From Bdellovibrio bacteriovorus str. Tiberius (GTDB lineage: Bacteria; Bdellovibrionota; Bdellovibrionia; Bdellovibrionales; Bdellovibrionaceae): a stretch of 64,000 bases of DNA. The notes beneath the pieces were generated by a model. It was not told the DNA's origin. It searched no databases and saw only the letters and a program-made list of their open reading frames with translations. Each line of letters opens with the position of its first letter. Within the stretch, counting starts at the first letter, position 1. The DNA lies in the NCBI RefSeq assembly GCF_000317895.1, contig NC_019567.1, positions 2,728,001-2,792,000 on the forward strand, given 5' to 3'. A program made the translations under genes and the position numbers. This document shows, one piece after another, positions 33,334 to 42,188 of the stretch.

Positions 33334-34878
33334 CTACTGACAGAACGGAAGGTCTGGTTTGATTTGGCAGATGATTTGGCAGATCGCTGGATCACCAAGT
33401 GGACATTCGCCAGGCTGACCTGGGTCAGGCAGACCGCCACCATCATCTGGTGGAGCTGGATTGTTACCGCCACCAGAAGAAGCACCTACGTGCATGTTCA
33501 GAGTGGAAGCAGTTTTACCGTCAGCATCAGTCACAGTGATAACTGTGGAACCGTTGGAAGCTGCAGTCATAGTACCGTTGTCAGATACAGACGCTACTGC
33601 AGAGTTGCTGGAAGCAAACTTAAATGGCGTTTTACCGTGAAGAACAGACAAAGCCAGAGTCTCAGAAGGTTTGATAGTTGCCGCAGACGGAACTACAACC
33701 ATTTTCTTGGACATAACAGCTTCAACCGCTTCGTAAGCGTCAACGCGGCAGTTACATGCAGTTTCGATGGAAACTTTAGCACCTGTCGTCTGAAGGATAG
33801 CGCGGATTTGCGCACCAGTCAGAGAAGGATCTTGAGCTTTCATCAAAGCCACCAAACCGGAAACAAGCGGAGTTGCCATGGAAGTACCAGACAAGTTGCC
33901 GTATTTGTTTTTTGGAAGAGTGGACATGATGTTCTCACCCGGAGCAGAAACGTGAACCGTCGCTGTACCGTAGTTAGACCAAGATGGTTTCGCATCTGCA
34001 GGGCCGGAAGCCGCTACTGTGATGGAATTTGGGTAACCGTTGTTCGCCGGGAACATTTCAGTTTTATCGTTGTTTTTACCGTCATTCGCAGCAGCTGCGA
34101 TGAAGATAACACCTTTGTCGTCAGCACGTTTTACTGCCTCAAGAAGCGGAGCTGCTTGAGAACGAGGAACTGCCGCACCCCAAGATGCAGAAATGATCTG
34201 AGCGCCTTTTTCAACAGCGTAGTCGATAGACTTGATCGCATTGTTCAGGTCACCGGAACCGTCAGCACCCAGGAAGCGCAAAGGCATCATGGAAACTTCA
34301 GGAGAAAGACCTACGATACCACCGTCGATAAGACCCGTCGCACCAACCGCACCCGCACAGTGTGTACCGTGACCTGGGTTTTGGAAGCCAGTCAGATCCA
34401 TTGGATCAGCGTCGTTGTCGCGGAAGTCATAACCAGTGATCATGTTCGGTGCCAATGCCGGGTGAGTGTAATCAACACCAGTATCGATAACCGCAACGAT
34501 CACGTTTTTGGAACCTTTGTTACCAGCGCGCTGCCAAGCTTTTTCAGCCTGAACTTTCGCGATAGCCCATTGTTCTTTCAAAGCAGCAGCGTCAACTGGC
34601 GCTGTGAAAGCTCTGATTTTGAAGTTAGGAACGATGTACTCAACGCCTGGTTGAGACAACAAAGAAGCCAAAGCCTGAGCTTCGTGTTTCTTGTTCACAT
34701 CAACCAACACCAAGCTAGCAGTGTCGTTGTGATCCATCATCTGGATCGTGGACACCTTAGATGTCGTCATTGTATTCAGCATGTTGAAAGCGCGTGTGTT
34801 CGAATATTTCACCAGGTATTCGCCAGCGAACGCCTGAGAACCAAACAGAACCGCACCAACTAGTAATGCACGTTTCAT
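33334..34878 (-). CDS. secreted subtilisin-like serine protease (S8) with C-terminal Ig-like domain
   Basis: The 514-aa preproprotein has a signal peptide (about 1-18), an I9-type propeptide (KVSTIQMMDHNDTASLVLVD ... GVEYIVPNF) and a catalytic domain with Asp in VIDTGVDYTHP, His in GHGTHCAG, Asn in ASWG/AAANDG and Ser in GTSMATPL. A BIG2-like Ig domain (about 400-470: SNSAVASVSDNGTMTAAS...TVTDADG) and a Gly/Pro-rich linker follow. The end is a Cys-rich CPLGDPAICQIICQ knot. SD GGAGGGGG precedes the ATG. Likely exported to degrade prey or environmental protein (inference). Confidence 0.95.
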   Translation of the reverse strand: MKRALLVGAVLFGSQAFAGEYLVKYSNTRAFNMLNTMTTSKVSTIQMMDHNDTASLVLVDVNKKHEAQALASLLSQPGVEYIVPNFKIRAFTAPVDAAALKEQWAIAKVQAEKAWQRAGNKGSKNVIVAVIDTGVDYTHPALAPNMITGYDFRDNDADPMDLTGFQNPGHGTHCAGAVGATGLIDGGIVGLSPEVSMMPLRFLGADGSGDLNNAIKSIDYAVEKGAQIISASWGAAVPRSQAAPLLEAVKRADDKGVIFIAAAANDGKNNDKTEMFPANNGYPNSITVAASGPADAKPSWSNYGTATVHVSAPGENIMSTLPKNKYGNLSGTSMATPLVSGLVALMKAQDPSLTGAQIRAILQTTGAKVSIETACNCRVDAYEAVEAVMSKKMVVVPSAATIKPSETLALSVLHGKTPFKFASSNSAVASVSDNGTMTAASNGSTVITVTDADGKTASTLNMHVGASSGGGNNPAPPDDGGGLPDPGQPGECPLGDPAICQIICQIKPDLPFCQ

Positions 34879-35050
34879 AATTAAACCCCCTCCGTGGTGA
34901 AAAAATAATATTCACCTTTCGTAAGCATTGAATACAAAAATCTTAAACAAATCTTAAATTTTTTGACACAACCCATCGAATATTGAACCCACCGGCGTTC
35001 TTTTCAATGATGTTCGCGACTGTTTTTTTGCAGCGAAAGAGGGTTCATCT

Positions 35051-35842
35051 ATGAGTTATCTGCACGCCATCATCCTTGGCATTGTCGAAGGGATCACCGA
35101 GTTCCTGCCGATTTCTTCCACCGGTCATATGATTATTGCCAGCTCCATGATGGGCATCGAAGACAGTTCTTTCACAAAGGCCTTCGAAGTTATCATTCAG
35201 TTTGGTGCGATCATGTCGGTTCTGGTTTTGTATTGGAAACGCTTCCTTCCTCATTGGGGATTCTATCGCAAGCTGTTCGTGGCGTTCCTGCCTACGGCGA
35301 TCATTGGCTTCGTCGTAAAGGATGTGGTGGAACATCTGATGGGCAGTGTGCAGGTCGTTGCCTGGTCACTGATTGTGGGTGGTGCGATCTTGATTTGGGC
35401 CGACAAGGCTTTTGCTCACCTGACAATGATGGGCCGAAAAACCGATGATCTGACATACAAAGATTCGGTGAAGCTTGGACTGTTCCAGGCCATCGCGATG
35501 ATCCCGGGTGTTTCGCGTTCTGGTGCGACCATCATGGGCGGATTGACACTTGGCATGAATAAAAAAGAAGCAGCCGAGTTTTCATTTTTCCTGGCGGTGC
35601 CGACAATGGCCGCAGCCACGCTGTACAAACTGTTAAAGATCTATAAGACGATTGAGCCTGCACAGATCAATTTGCTGCTGGTGGGTTGTGCGGTGGCTTT
35701 TGTGGTGGCGATGGTTGCGATCAAGTTCTTTATCGGTATAGTGTCGCGCTATGGGTTCCGGGGCTTTGGTTACTACCGAATTGTTCTGGGTGTGGTGATT
35801 TTGATTCTGCTCTATACAGGGCATGACTTGCAGATGGTGTAA
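35051..35842 (+). CDS. uppP: undecaprenyl-diphosphatase UppP/BacA
   Basis: The 263-aa polytopic membrane protein has both active-site regions: EGITEFLPISSTGHM near the N-terminus and PGVSRSGATI centrally. It dephosphorylates undecaprenyl pyrophosphate on the outer face of the inner membrane to recycle the lipid carrier for peptidoglycan and other polymers; overexpression gives bacitracin resistance. It is followed after one base by the mscS gene, so the two are co-transcribed. Confidence 0.95.
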   Translation: MSYLHAIILGIVEGITEFLPISSTGHMIIASSMMGIEDSSFTKAFEVIIQFGAIMSVLVLYWKRFLPHWGFYRKLFVAFLPTAIIGFVVKDVVEHLMGSVQVVAWSLIVGGAILIWADKAFAHLTMMGRKTDDLTYKDSVKLGLFQAIAMIPGVSRSGATIMGGLTLGMNKKEAAEFSFFLAVPTMAAATLYKLLKIYKTIEPAQINLLLVGCAVAFVVAMVAIKFFIGIVSRYGFRGFGYYRIVLGVVILILLYTGHDLQMV

Positions 35843-35843
35843 T

Positions 35844-36986
35844 ATGAAAGAGCTTTCTTCCATGGAAAAGTTTTTGTTTGAAGAATCCCAGTGGTTCACT
35901 CCCGAACTGACCGAGGTTTTAAAATCCACAACCTTTGTGATGCCGAACTGGAAGTGGGCCTTCCTAGCGCTGGCAATCACGGTTGGGATTTTGATCCGCC
36001 CCGTGTTTCACCTGATCCTGAAAGAACTTAAGAAACACAATCCGATCACCAAAAAGTACCCGAGAACGTTTTGGGGTTATTTTCTAAGAACCGACACGGA
36101 TCGTCCGTTGGCCTGGATCCTGGTGATCCTTTTGTGGTTTGCAGCCGGTGATGCGGCTGAACTGACCGGCAAGTTCGCCAGCTACTATGAGCACTTCATG
36201 CGTGGCCTGATTGCGATCTTTATCATCCGTCTGGTTTATTATGCAGTGGATGCGGCTTGCTCCGTGCTCGCAGATTATACTTCAAAAACCCCGAGCACTT
36301 TTGATGACCAGTTGGTGCCATTTGCCTCCAAAGCCTTAAAGATCTTTGTCGTGGTTATGGGTTTCCTGATTGTGCTGCAAAGCTTTGGACTCAATGTAAT
36401 GTCCTTGCTGGCCGGTCTGGGTTTGGGGGGCTTGGCCTTGGCCTTGGCAGCTCAGGACACAGCTGCGAATTTATTCGGATCCATCACCATCTTGTTTGAC
36501 CGCCCTTTCCAGGTCGGCGACTGGGTGAAGATCAAGGACATGGAAGGCACGGTTGAAGAAATCGGTTTCCGTTCCACGCGCGTCCGCACGTTCTATAACT
36601 CTTTGATCACGATCCCAAATGCTATGATGGCTAAAGAAACTGTCGACAATATGGGTGTTCGTCCTGCCCGCCGTGTTCGTCAGGTGCTCGGTTTAGTTTA
36701 CGAAACAGCCCCAGAGACTATCGAGAACTTCTGTGACCGCGTCCGCTACTATATTAAGTCAGACGAAAAGGTTATTGCGGACACCGTGACAGTTCACTTT
36801 AATAATTACAACGCCTCGTCTTTGGATGTTCTCGTCAATTTCCATTTGAAGGTGTACACTGGACCGGAAGAGCTGCAACATCAGCAAAGAATCTTTATTG
36901 AGATTTTGAAGATCGCAGCCGATATGAACGTCAGTTTTGCTTACCCGACTCAGACGGTTTATAACCAGGTGACCACGGTAAGATAA
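35844..36986 (+). CDS. MscS-family small-conductance mechanosensitive channel
   Basis: 380 aa from ATG 35844, one base after the uppP stop. An in-frame upstream ATG inside uppP is less likely, and ATG 35862 is an alternative. Several N-terminal helices precede the pore helix GLGLGGLALALAAQDTAANLFGS (Gly/Ala-packed TM3), then the beta domain FQVGDWVKIKDMEGTVEEIGFRSTRVRTF with the conserved P-N in ITIPNA. It releases osmolytes on hypo-osmotic shock. It is longer at the N-terminus than E. coli MscS, with four to five TM helices. Confidence 0.92.
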   Translation: MKELSSMEKFLFEESQWFTPELTEVLKSTTFVMPNWKWAFLALAITVGILIRPVFHLILKELKKHNPITKKYPRTFWGYFLRTDTDRPLAWILVILLWFAAGDAAELTGKFASYYEHFMRGLIAIFIIRLVYYAVDAACSVLADYTSKTPSTFDDQLVPFASKALKIFVVVMGFLIVLQSFGLNVMSLLAGLGLGGLALALAAQDTAANLFGSITILFDRPFQVGDWVKIKDMEGTVEEIGFRSTRVRTFYNSLITIPNAMMAKETVDNMGVRPARRVRQVLGLVYETAPETIENFCDRVRYYIKSDEKVIADTVTVHFNNYNASSLDVLVNFHLKVYTGPEELQHQQRIFIEILKIAADMNVSFAYPTQTVYNQVTTVR

Positions 36987-37001
36987 GGAGCCCAAGAAAC
37001 C

Positions 37002-37493
37002 ATGGCAGTCAAAGTCGACCACGTTATTTTAAAAGATCAAAACCTGGCTCGTGTCAGCCTGGGTGGCGTGCTTGAAAATGACGAGAAGGCTTTAACTGAA
37101 CTGGCCATTCCGGCGGCTTTGGACCTGCACCTGCATCTTGAACAGCTGCGCGGGATCAACTCTTTGGGGGTCCGTGCGTTTGTAAATTGGTCTTCCAAGC
37201 TGAAAAACCCCAAGATCATGATTCACGACGCCCCGAAGGCTTTCGTCGACCAGGTCAATATGGTGGATGGCTTCCTGCCCGCCCAGGCGCGCATGAGAAG
37301 CTTCTTTGTGCCCTACTATTCCGAAGCCACTGGCGAAGAAACCCAAGTGCAGTTCACCATCGGTATCAATTTCTATCTTTACGAAGGCCAGTGGAAGTTT
37401 TCCTTCCCTGAGGTTCACGACAGCCGGGGCAACCTGATGTCGGTGGACATCCAGCCTGAACGCTACTTCCGCTTCCTGAACAGGATGAAATAA
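37002..37493 (+). CDS. STAS-like (slr1659-type) regulatory domain protein
   Basis: The 163-aa soluble protein has the look of the STAS-like slr1659 group: LDLHLHLEQLRGINSLGVRAFVNWSSKL (beta-helix unit with the SLG turn), then KIMIHDAPKAFVDQVNMVDGFLP, followed by a C-terminal beta extension. Such proteins act in partner-switching or signalling in the cytoplasm. It follows mscS by 15 bases with AAGGAG, probably the same transcript, and is ended by a strong terminator. Function not established. Confidence 0.65.
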   Translation: MAVKVDHVILKDQNLARVSLGGVLENDEKALTELAIPAALDLHLHLEQLRGINSLGVRAFVNWSSKLKNPKIMIHDAPKAFVDQVNMVDGFLPAQARMRSFFVPYYSEATGEETQVQFTIGINFYLYEGQWKFSFPEVHDSRGNLMSVDIQPERYFRFLNRMK

Positions 37494-37534
37494 AAAAACC
37501 CACAAACTCTGAAGTTTGTGGGTTTTTTGTTTTT
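37492..37534. terminator. bidirectional intrinsic terminator
   Basis: Eleven-base-pair stem ACCCACAAACT / AGTTTGTGGGT (37498-37523), loop CTGA, with A-run before and T-run after. It separates the plus-strand uppP-mscS-STAS unit from the convergent coiled-coil gene. Confidence 0.95.
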
Positions 37535-37551
37535 AAGACGTTAAGCAAAGA

Positions 37552-38751
37552 CTATTTCTTTTTCTTGGTTTTCAAACCGGCATCGATGCGGATTTTAACC
37601 GCCTCCATGCGCGATTCTTCGGCTTCAAAGTTGGCTTTGGCTGTTGCCACCTTGATGCGGATTTCTTCAGCTTCGTTCTTGGCAGAATCCAAACGGCTTT
37701 CAAGCTTTTCACGCTCTTTTTTAGCCTTCTCGGTTTCTTCGGTCAGACGTTTCAATTCACTTTCAGACTTGGCCACTTCGGATTCGTACTCGGCGATGGC
37801 TTTCTTGGATCTTGCGATTTCCAAGTTGGCGGTCGCCTGCTCCTTACGAAGATTGTTACGGTTGCCTTCAAGCTCCTGACGGGCTTTGGCTGCCTGCTGT
37901 TTCAGCTTTTCTTCCTGCGATTTGGTTTCAGTCACTTTTTTGCGCTCGGATTCGGCTTCTTCTTTGGCTTTCTTTGAAGCCTCTGCTGCCGCTTTCAATT
38001 CGCTTTCGACTTTTTCAATCATCGCTTTGGATTGTTCATCCTGCGCTTTCAGGCGCGACATCTCGGCTTCCGCACGAGCCCGGTCGGCTTCAGCACGGGC
38101 GATTTCCTGCTTGGCTTTGGCTTCGCGGGCTTTGGCTTCCGCCACCGCTTTTTGTGTCAGCAGTTTGGCTTTGGAAAGGTTCTGCTCGGCTTTCAAAGTT
38201 TCATTCTTTGCCGCTTCGGCTTCTTTTGTTGCCGTCAAGCCAGCTTCCGTGGCAGAACTCGCCTGCTTTTCCTGATCTTTGGCCTGATCACCCAGCTCTT
38301 CGGCTTTCTTTTCAGCCTGCTTGCGCTTGCCTTGGGCTTCGTCGCGAACCTGGATGGCTTTTTGAGTTTTTTCCTGAGCGGCCTTGATGCGCGCTTGAGC
38401 TGAAGTCTGCTCTTTTTCAGCGACTGTCTTAGCTCTGTCATGTTCGTTAGTTTCGGCTTTTAGTTTTGCAGATTCACGTTCGGAATCAGCCTGTTCTTTT
38501 TTGGCGTCATTTTCCAACGAGCGGGCCTTGTTGATGGCCGACTGGGATTCTGCGCGGACTTTATCCCGGCGCTTGCGATCCTCTTCAGCACGTTTTTTCG
38601 CTTCATTGGCTTCGGCCTTGGCGGCCTCCGCGTCAGCGGTTGCCTCTTCGGCTTCAATTTGCGAGCTGTCGACTTGTGCGTACGCTGCCAAAGGCATGGT
38701 GCCGGTCATAAGAGCTGCCAAGAGAAGTGTTCCCAGTGGTTTTACCTGCAT
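37552..38751 (-). CDS. exported long coiled-coil protein (TolA-like Ala/Glu/Lys-rich)
   Basis: ATG 38751 follows AAGGAG with a 7-base gap and starts a signal peptide (MQVKPLGTLLLAALMTGTMPLAAYAQ). ATG 38775 upstream lacks this. The mature 370 residues are almost entirely heptad-like charged helix (AEEATADAEAAKAEANEAKK, and so on), ending KTKKKK. There is no globular domain. It could be a long periplasmic rod or spacer. Such sequence is easily over-matched to TolA, so no name is given. Confidence 0.82.
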   Translation of the reverse strand: MQVKPLGTLLLAALMTGTMPLAAYAQVDSSQIEAEEATADAEAAKAEANEAKKRAEEDRKRRDKVRAESQSAINKARSLENDAKKEQADSERESAKLKAETNEHDRAKTVAEKEQTSAQARIKAAQEKTQKAIQVRDEAQGKRKQAEKKAEELGDQAKDQEKQASSATEAGLTATKEAEAAKNETLKAEQNLSKAKLLTQKAVAEAKAREAKAKQEIARAEADRARAEAEMSRLKAQDEQSKAMIEKVESELKAAAEASKKAKEEAESERKKVTETKSQEEKLKQQAAKARQELEGNRNNLRKEQATANLEIARSKKAIAEYESEVAKSESELKRLTEETEKAKKEREKLESRLDSAKNEAEEIRIKVATAKANFEAEESRMEAVKIRIDAGLKTKKKK

Positions 38752-38811
38752 TGAAAATCTCCTTCGATGATTCATCGATGTTCAATAGCAACTAGGATAT
38801 AGGGATTTTAG

Positions 38812-38856
38812 GCAAAAAAAAAGCGACCAGGATTGGGGGGGGAGGGTCCTGGCCGC
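38812..38856 (-). terminator. minus-strand terminator with G/C-rich loop
   Basis: CCAGGA (38827-38832) pairs with TCCTGG (38847-38852) around a G-tract loop. On the minus strand it is followed by a run of nine T. It lies upstream of the coiled-coil gene, so it must end some other minus-strand transcript from 38857-39210. Confidence 0.65.
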
Positions 38857-38875
38857 CATGGGGGGTTGCCTTGTA

Positions 38876-39049
38876 CTAAAGCAACGCAGATGCCATGCCC
38901 AGATGTTTGCCAAAACTGATTAAACTCACAGCCGAAGCAAATCCTATGTCGAGGTTTTTGACAGAAAACGACAATTGTCGGACCAAACCTTCGCATAAAC
39001 GCATCTTTGTGGGAGCTTCGGCCCCTTGCAAACCACGACCTTCCGCCAA
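38876..39049 (-). CDS. possible small protein gene ending at a dedicated terminator
   Basis: GGAGGA precedes TTG 39049 by 7 bases and opens 57 codons (ATG 39064 gives 62). The sequence ends SLISFGKHLGMASALL and then the terminator at 38812-38856. The C-terminal half is hydrophobic-amphipathic. The support is position only (SD, stop and terminator). It may instead be an sRNA. Confidence 0.3.
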   Translation of the reverse strand: MAEGRGLQGAEAPTKMRLCEGLVRQLSFSVKNLDIGFASAVSLISFGKHLGMASALL

Positions 39050-39212
39050 GAAAATTTCCTCCATCCCCGTCTCAATATGAGCTCAAAATCTGAGTCTATC
39101 GTCCAGTTTATTGCTAAAAACGAGCTGGATCATCCTTACATACGATCCCATTCAAGCGCTTCTTACCCCACAGTGGGTGAACCAACTTTTGTTTTCTTGA
39201 AAGGACAAAGAA

Positions 39213-39752
39213 GTGACGAACTTACGAATGAGTTTAAACATCGCGATTGTGACAACCCTTTTGGCAACAGCGGCCTGCTCTGGCAGCGGCAGTTCCAACT
39301 CCCCTTCCAAAGAACCCGAGCTGACAGGTTATTGGAAATCCGAATGCTATCCACTGGCCAGAACCACCGCCCCGGCCAATGGATTTGTGGTTTTGCAAAT
39401 CAAAGAGGACGCAACTATTTCCAGAACCCGCTTTGAATTCAACAATGCCGAATGTACCGGTGATGCGGCGAACGCTTACAGCGATGACGGCACCTTTACA
39501 GCGGGTACCGTTGTAAGCCAAAATCCACTGACTCAGGAGTTCCATTCATTCATCAGCTGTACGGATCAGTACTCTACGGTAAAAATCGAAAACAGCACGC
39601 TGTTCATCGCCAACGGCCCTGGTGATGGTTTGTCTGAAGACCAACGCCAGACCGATTTCACGAACGCCGACGAATACACGCCTATTACTGAAGCGGACCT
39701 GCCAGCAGTCACGCAACCCGTGTCTGTGCAGCCAAGCCTTTGCCTGTTGTAA
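39213..39752 (+). CDS. small lipoprotein of unknown function
   Basis: The start is GTG 39213 or ATG 39228. Both give a signal IAIVTTLLATAAC with the lipid Cys at about residue 22, followed by a Ser/Gly/Pro linker (SGSGSSNSPSKEPE). The mature domain TGYWKSECYPLA ... VVLQIKEDATISRTRFEFNNAEC ... STVKIENSTLFI is beta-rich, like small lipocalin-type domains that report 'X gives a signal'. The family is not identified. Four further cysteines. Confidence 0.8.
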   Translation: MTNLRMSLNIAIVTTLLATAACSGSGSSNSPSKEPELTGYWKSECYPLARTTAPANGFVVLQIKEDATISRTRFEFNNAECTGDAANAYSDDGTFTAGTVVSQNPLTQEFHSFISCTDQYSTVKIENSTLFIANGPGDGLSEDQRQTDFTNADEYTPITEADLPAVTQPVSVQPSLCLL

Positions 39753-39870
39753 ATTGATTCAGGGCCTGCTTCAGAGCGGGCCCTGCTTCTGCCCCTGACT
39801 CACGGCTAGGTTCCTGTCGCAAGCCCGTCTGGACTCGACACAACCAAGGCTTGTTTCTTATTCTGACTGC

Positions 39871-40656
39871 ATGAACTTTCCGTTTCTGAAACGAAGCCTT
39901 GGCGCTTTGCTTATTCTTTGCTCCCCTTCTGCGTTTGCTTTGCACATTATGCTGGATCCCGGCCACGGTGGTGTTGATACCGGTGCGGTCTACGGTGGCG
40001 CGAAAGAAGCAGAACTGGTTTTGAAAGTCGCACAAAAGCTGCAGACACTTTTAGCCAAAGATGAAAAGTTCAAAGTCACCATGACTCGCACGAATGACCG
40101 CAACCTGTCCCTACCTGAGCGCGTGAAAATGGCTGAAGGCACGAAGGCGGACTTGTTCGTCAGCCTGCATGCCAACGCCGCATCTGACCAGCGCGCCAAG
40201 GGTGTGGAATTTTTCTTCCAAAACAATCTGCCACCGGATGAAGATGCGCTGTTTTTAGCCAGCCAGGAAAATCAGATGGTTCTTAACAGCCGCGAGTTGC
40301 ATGACATTTCCGGCGGAGACGAACTTTCCAAAAAAGGCGATGTGGCCGCGATCGTGGAAGATCTGCACCGCCAAAACCGCTTAAGCAGCAGCCTGCGCCT
40401 GACACAAACCCTGACGCAGGTGTGGGGCACTGACAATAACGCGGCTCAAGCAACCATCAAGCAGGCCCCGTTTTATGTGATCTCAAAAACGACAATGCCT
40501 TCGGTTTTGATCGAAATCGGCTTTTTGACCAACCCGCGAGAAGCCAAAAAACTGGTCAGCGCAGAATATCAAAACGATCTTGCTCAAAAAATCTACACCG
40601 CCCTCCAGTCCTACAAAGAAAAGATGGACAACCACGCAGCAAAATCCTTAAATTAG
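39871..40656 (+). CDS. N-acetylmuramoyl-L-alanine amidase (Amidase_3)
   Basis: Signal peptide (about 1-23, ..LLILCSPSAFA), then a complete Amidase_3 zinc domain: HIMLDPGHGGVDTGA (first His), AKEAELVLKVA (Glu), VSLHANA (second His) and SVLIEIGFLTN (catalytic Glu). It cleaves the bond between muramic acid and the stem peptide. An insertion between the SLHANA and C-terminal motifs (ENQMVLNSRELHDISGGDE) resembles the regulatory helix of AmiC-type enzymes. Role: daughter-cell separation or wall remodelling in the predator cycle. No LysM or SH3 domain. Confidence 0.93.
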   Translation: MNFPFLKRSLGALLILCSPSAFALHIMLDPGHGGVDTGAVYGGAKEAELVLKVAQKLQTLLAKDEKFKVTMTRTNDRNLSLPERVKMAEGTKADLFVSLHANAASDQRAKGVEFFFQNNLPPDEDALFLASQENQMVLNSRELHDISGGDELSKKGDVAAIVEDLHRQNRLSSSLRLTQTLTQVWGTDNNAAQATIKQAPFYVISKTTMPSVLIEIGFLTNPREAKKLVSAEYQNDLAQKIYTALQSYKEKMDNHAAKSLN

Positions 40657-40725
40657 TTTGTTTTAATCACCCCAAAACCAAGACTGAAAAAAGGCCACTT
40701 CTGAACGGCCTTACTGGAGTTTCTT

Positions 40726-41457
40726 ATGCGTGCTGACGGACGCCTTTTTGACCAACTACGCCAAGTGAAAATCACACCGAATGTTTCTGAGTACGCAGAA
40801 GGTTCTGCCATCGTGGAATTTGGTCGTACCAAAGTTCTTTGCACGGCAACTTATGAATCCAAAGCGCCAAGCTGGCTTTTGGGCACCGGTGCTGGCTGGA
40901 TCACCGCGGAATACGGCATGCTGCCAAGATCCACTCACACCCGCATCCGTCGTGACAAGTCCATGACGGGCGGTCGCACTCAGGAAATCTCTCGCCTGAT
41001 CGGACGCTCTTTGCGTGCGGCGGTGGATTTGAAACAACTGGGTGAAAAACAAATCATCATCGACTGTGACGTTTTGAATGCCGATGGTGGCACGCGCACA
41101 GCTTCTGTGACCGGCGGTTTTGTGGCGCTGGCACTGGCTCTTAAAAAATTGCACGCGGTCAGCGAAATCAAAACTTTGCCGTTGATCAATTATGTTTCCG
41201 CTATCAGCGTGGGCCTGCATGAAAGCAACATCCTGCTGGATCTGAACTATGACGAAGATTCTGCCATTGGAACCGACATGAACTTTGTTATGACCGACAA
41301 GGGTCAGTTCGTGGAAGTCCAAGGCACGGCCGAACACGTTCCGTTCACTCGCGATCAGCTGTTCAAAATGATGGACGTGGCTGAAAAGGGCTGTCGTGAA
41401 CTCTTCATTCACCAGGCGGCAGTGATGGGTGAAATCTACAAGATCGCAGGAGCATAA
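40726..41457 (+). CDS. rph: ribonuclease PH
   Basis: 243 aa, normal length. Conserved blocks: RADGRLFDQLR, GRTKVLCTATYE, EYGMLPRSTHTRIRRDK, GRTQEISRLIGRSLRAAVDL, IDCDVLNADGGTRTASVTGG and DMNFVMTDKGQFVEVQGTAE. It is a phosphate-dependent 3'-5' exonuclease that trims tRNA 3' ends. It ends one base before the rdgB start, forming an operon. Confidence 0.97.
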   Translation: MRADGRLFDQLRQVKITPNVSEYAEGSAIVEFGRTKVLCTATYESKAPSWLLGTGAGWITAEYGMLPRSTHTRIRRDKSMTGGRTQEISRLIGRSLRAAVDLKQLGEKQIIIDCDVLNADGGTRTASVTGGFVALALALKKLHAVSEIKTLPLINYVSAISVGLHESNILLDLNYDEDSAIGTDMNFVMTDKGQFVEVQGTAEHVPFTRDQLFKMMDVAEKGCRELFIHQAAVMGEIYKIAGA

Positions 41458-42057
41458 ATGGAACTTTGGATTGCCACTGGAAACAAAGGAAAACTTGCTG
41501 AATACAAACAGCTGCTGCGTGAACTGCCAGACTTGAAAGTCTTTTCACAAGGCGACATTGCATCCTTCACTCCCCGTCCTGAGGACGGAAAAACATTCGA
41601 AGACAACGCACGCATCAAAGCCAAAACTTTGCGTGCGGTGAAAAACAATGTCTGGGTACTGGGTGAAGATGCGGGTTTGGTTGTTGAGGGCCTGAATGGT
41701 CTGCCCGGAATTCATTCGGCTCGTTATGCGGGACCGAAAGCTTCTGACAGCGAAAACGTTTCCAAACTTTTGAAAATGATCACTCTGAAACCAATGCCAA
41801 ACAAGAATGCAAAATTCGTTTGTACGACCGTGGTTTACACTCCGACAGGCGAAGAGTGGGTGTTCAATGGAGAGATGAAAGGCACGATTGCTTCCAAACC
41901 TGCAGGCTTGCACGGCTTTGGTTATGATCCGGTCTTTATCCCGGAAGGCCAGACTCAAACGCTGGCGGAGCTGGGTACGGGCTATAAGAGCCTGCTTTCG
42001 CACAGAGCGATGGCTTTAAAAGCCTTCCTGGAAAAATTGAATCAGACTCAAGGCTAA
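41458..42057 (+). CDS. rdgB: non-canonical purine NTP pyrophosphatase (RdgB/HAM1)
   Basis: 199 aa: WIATGNKGKLAEY (substrate-phosphate loop), PEDGKTFEDNARIKA, GEDAGLVVEGLNGLPGIHSARYAG, GFGYDPVFIPEGQTQTLAEL and SHRAMALKAF, all family hallmarks. It hydrolyses dITP and XTP to monophosphates, preventing misincorporation. Directly follows rph, a linkage seen in many bacteria. A good terminator follows. Confidence 0.97.
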   Translation: MELWIATGNKGKLAEYKQLLRELPDLKVFSQGDIASFTPRPEDGKTFEDNARIKAKTLRAVKNNVWVLGEDAGLVVEGLNGLPGIHSARYAGPKASDSENVSKLLKMITLKPMPNKNAKFVCTTVVYTPTGEEWVFNGEMKGTIASKPAGLHGFGYDPVFIPEGQTQTLAELGTGYKSLLSHRAMALKAFLEKLNQTQG

Positions 42058-42059
42058 TT

Positions 42060-42089
42060 AAAAGGGAACCCGCAAGGTTCCCTTTTTTA
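42060..42089 (+). terminator. intrinsic terminator after rdgB
   Basis: AAGGGAACC-CGCA-AGGTTCCCTT with a T-run (TTTTTT) follows the rdgB stop. Confidence 0.93.
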
Positions 42090-42136
42090 TTTGCTTATTT
42101 CGCAAGCATCAACGATACTGTCTTTAACACACCCGA

Positions 42137-42188
42137 CAAGGAGGGCCTATGATTGTAACAACTTTTATCGCTAAAGCCGCTCTCCTTG
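42137..42188 (+). promoter_or_regulatory. stem that can hide the SD of the 16-codon ORF
   Basis: CAAGGAGGGC (42137-42146), which contains the SD, can pair over ten positions (one G-U) with GCTCTCCTTG (42179-42188) inside the 3' end of the ORF, leaving a 32-base loop. Translation through the ORF would melt the stem. This is the geometry of a self-regulating leader or a toxin-type mRNA. Confidence 0.45.

Larger units (their letters stand above)
38752..39212. other. 460-bp intergenic region, divergent promoters expected
   Basis: No confident long gene lies here. It holds a minus-strand terminator (38812-38856), a weak minus-strand small ORF (38876-39049) and a perfect 12-bp palindrome CGACAATTGTCG (38970-38981) just after a TTGACA-like hexamer. 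It should contain the promoters of the flanking divergent genes. Confidence 0.6.

Noticed and set aside
32872-34863. 663-codon plus-strand open frame
   Set aside because: It is antisense to the subtilase (33334-34878) and part of the crotonase. Its composition is Ser/Arg/Cys-rich without any domain, while the minus-strand gene has a full catalytic triad.
37812-38403. several plus-strand frames inside the coiled-coil gene
   Set aside because: They are shadow frames of the Ala/Glu/Lys-rich coding sequence, Phe/Leu/Ser-rich as expected from its antisense.
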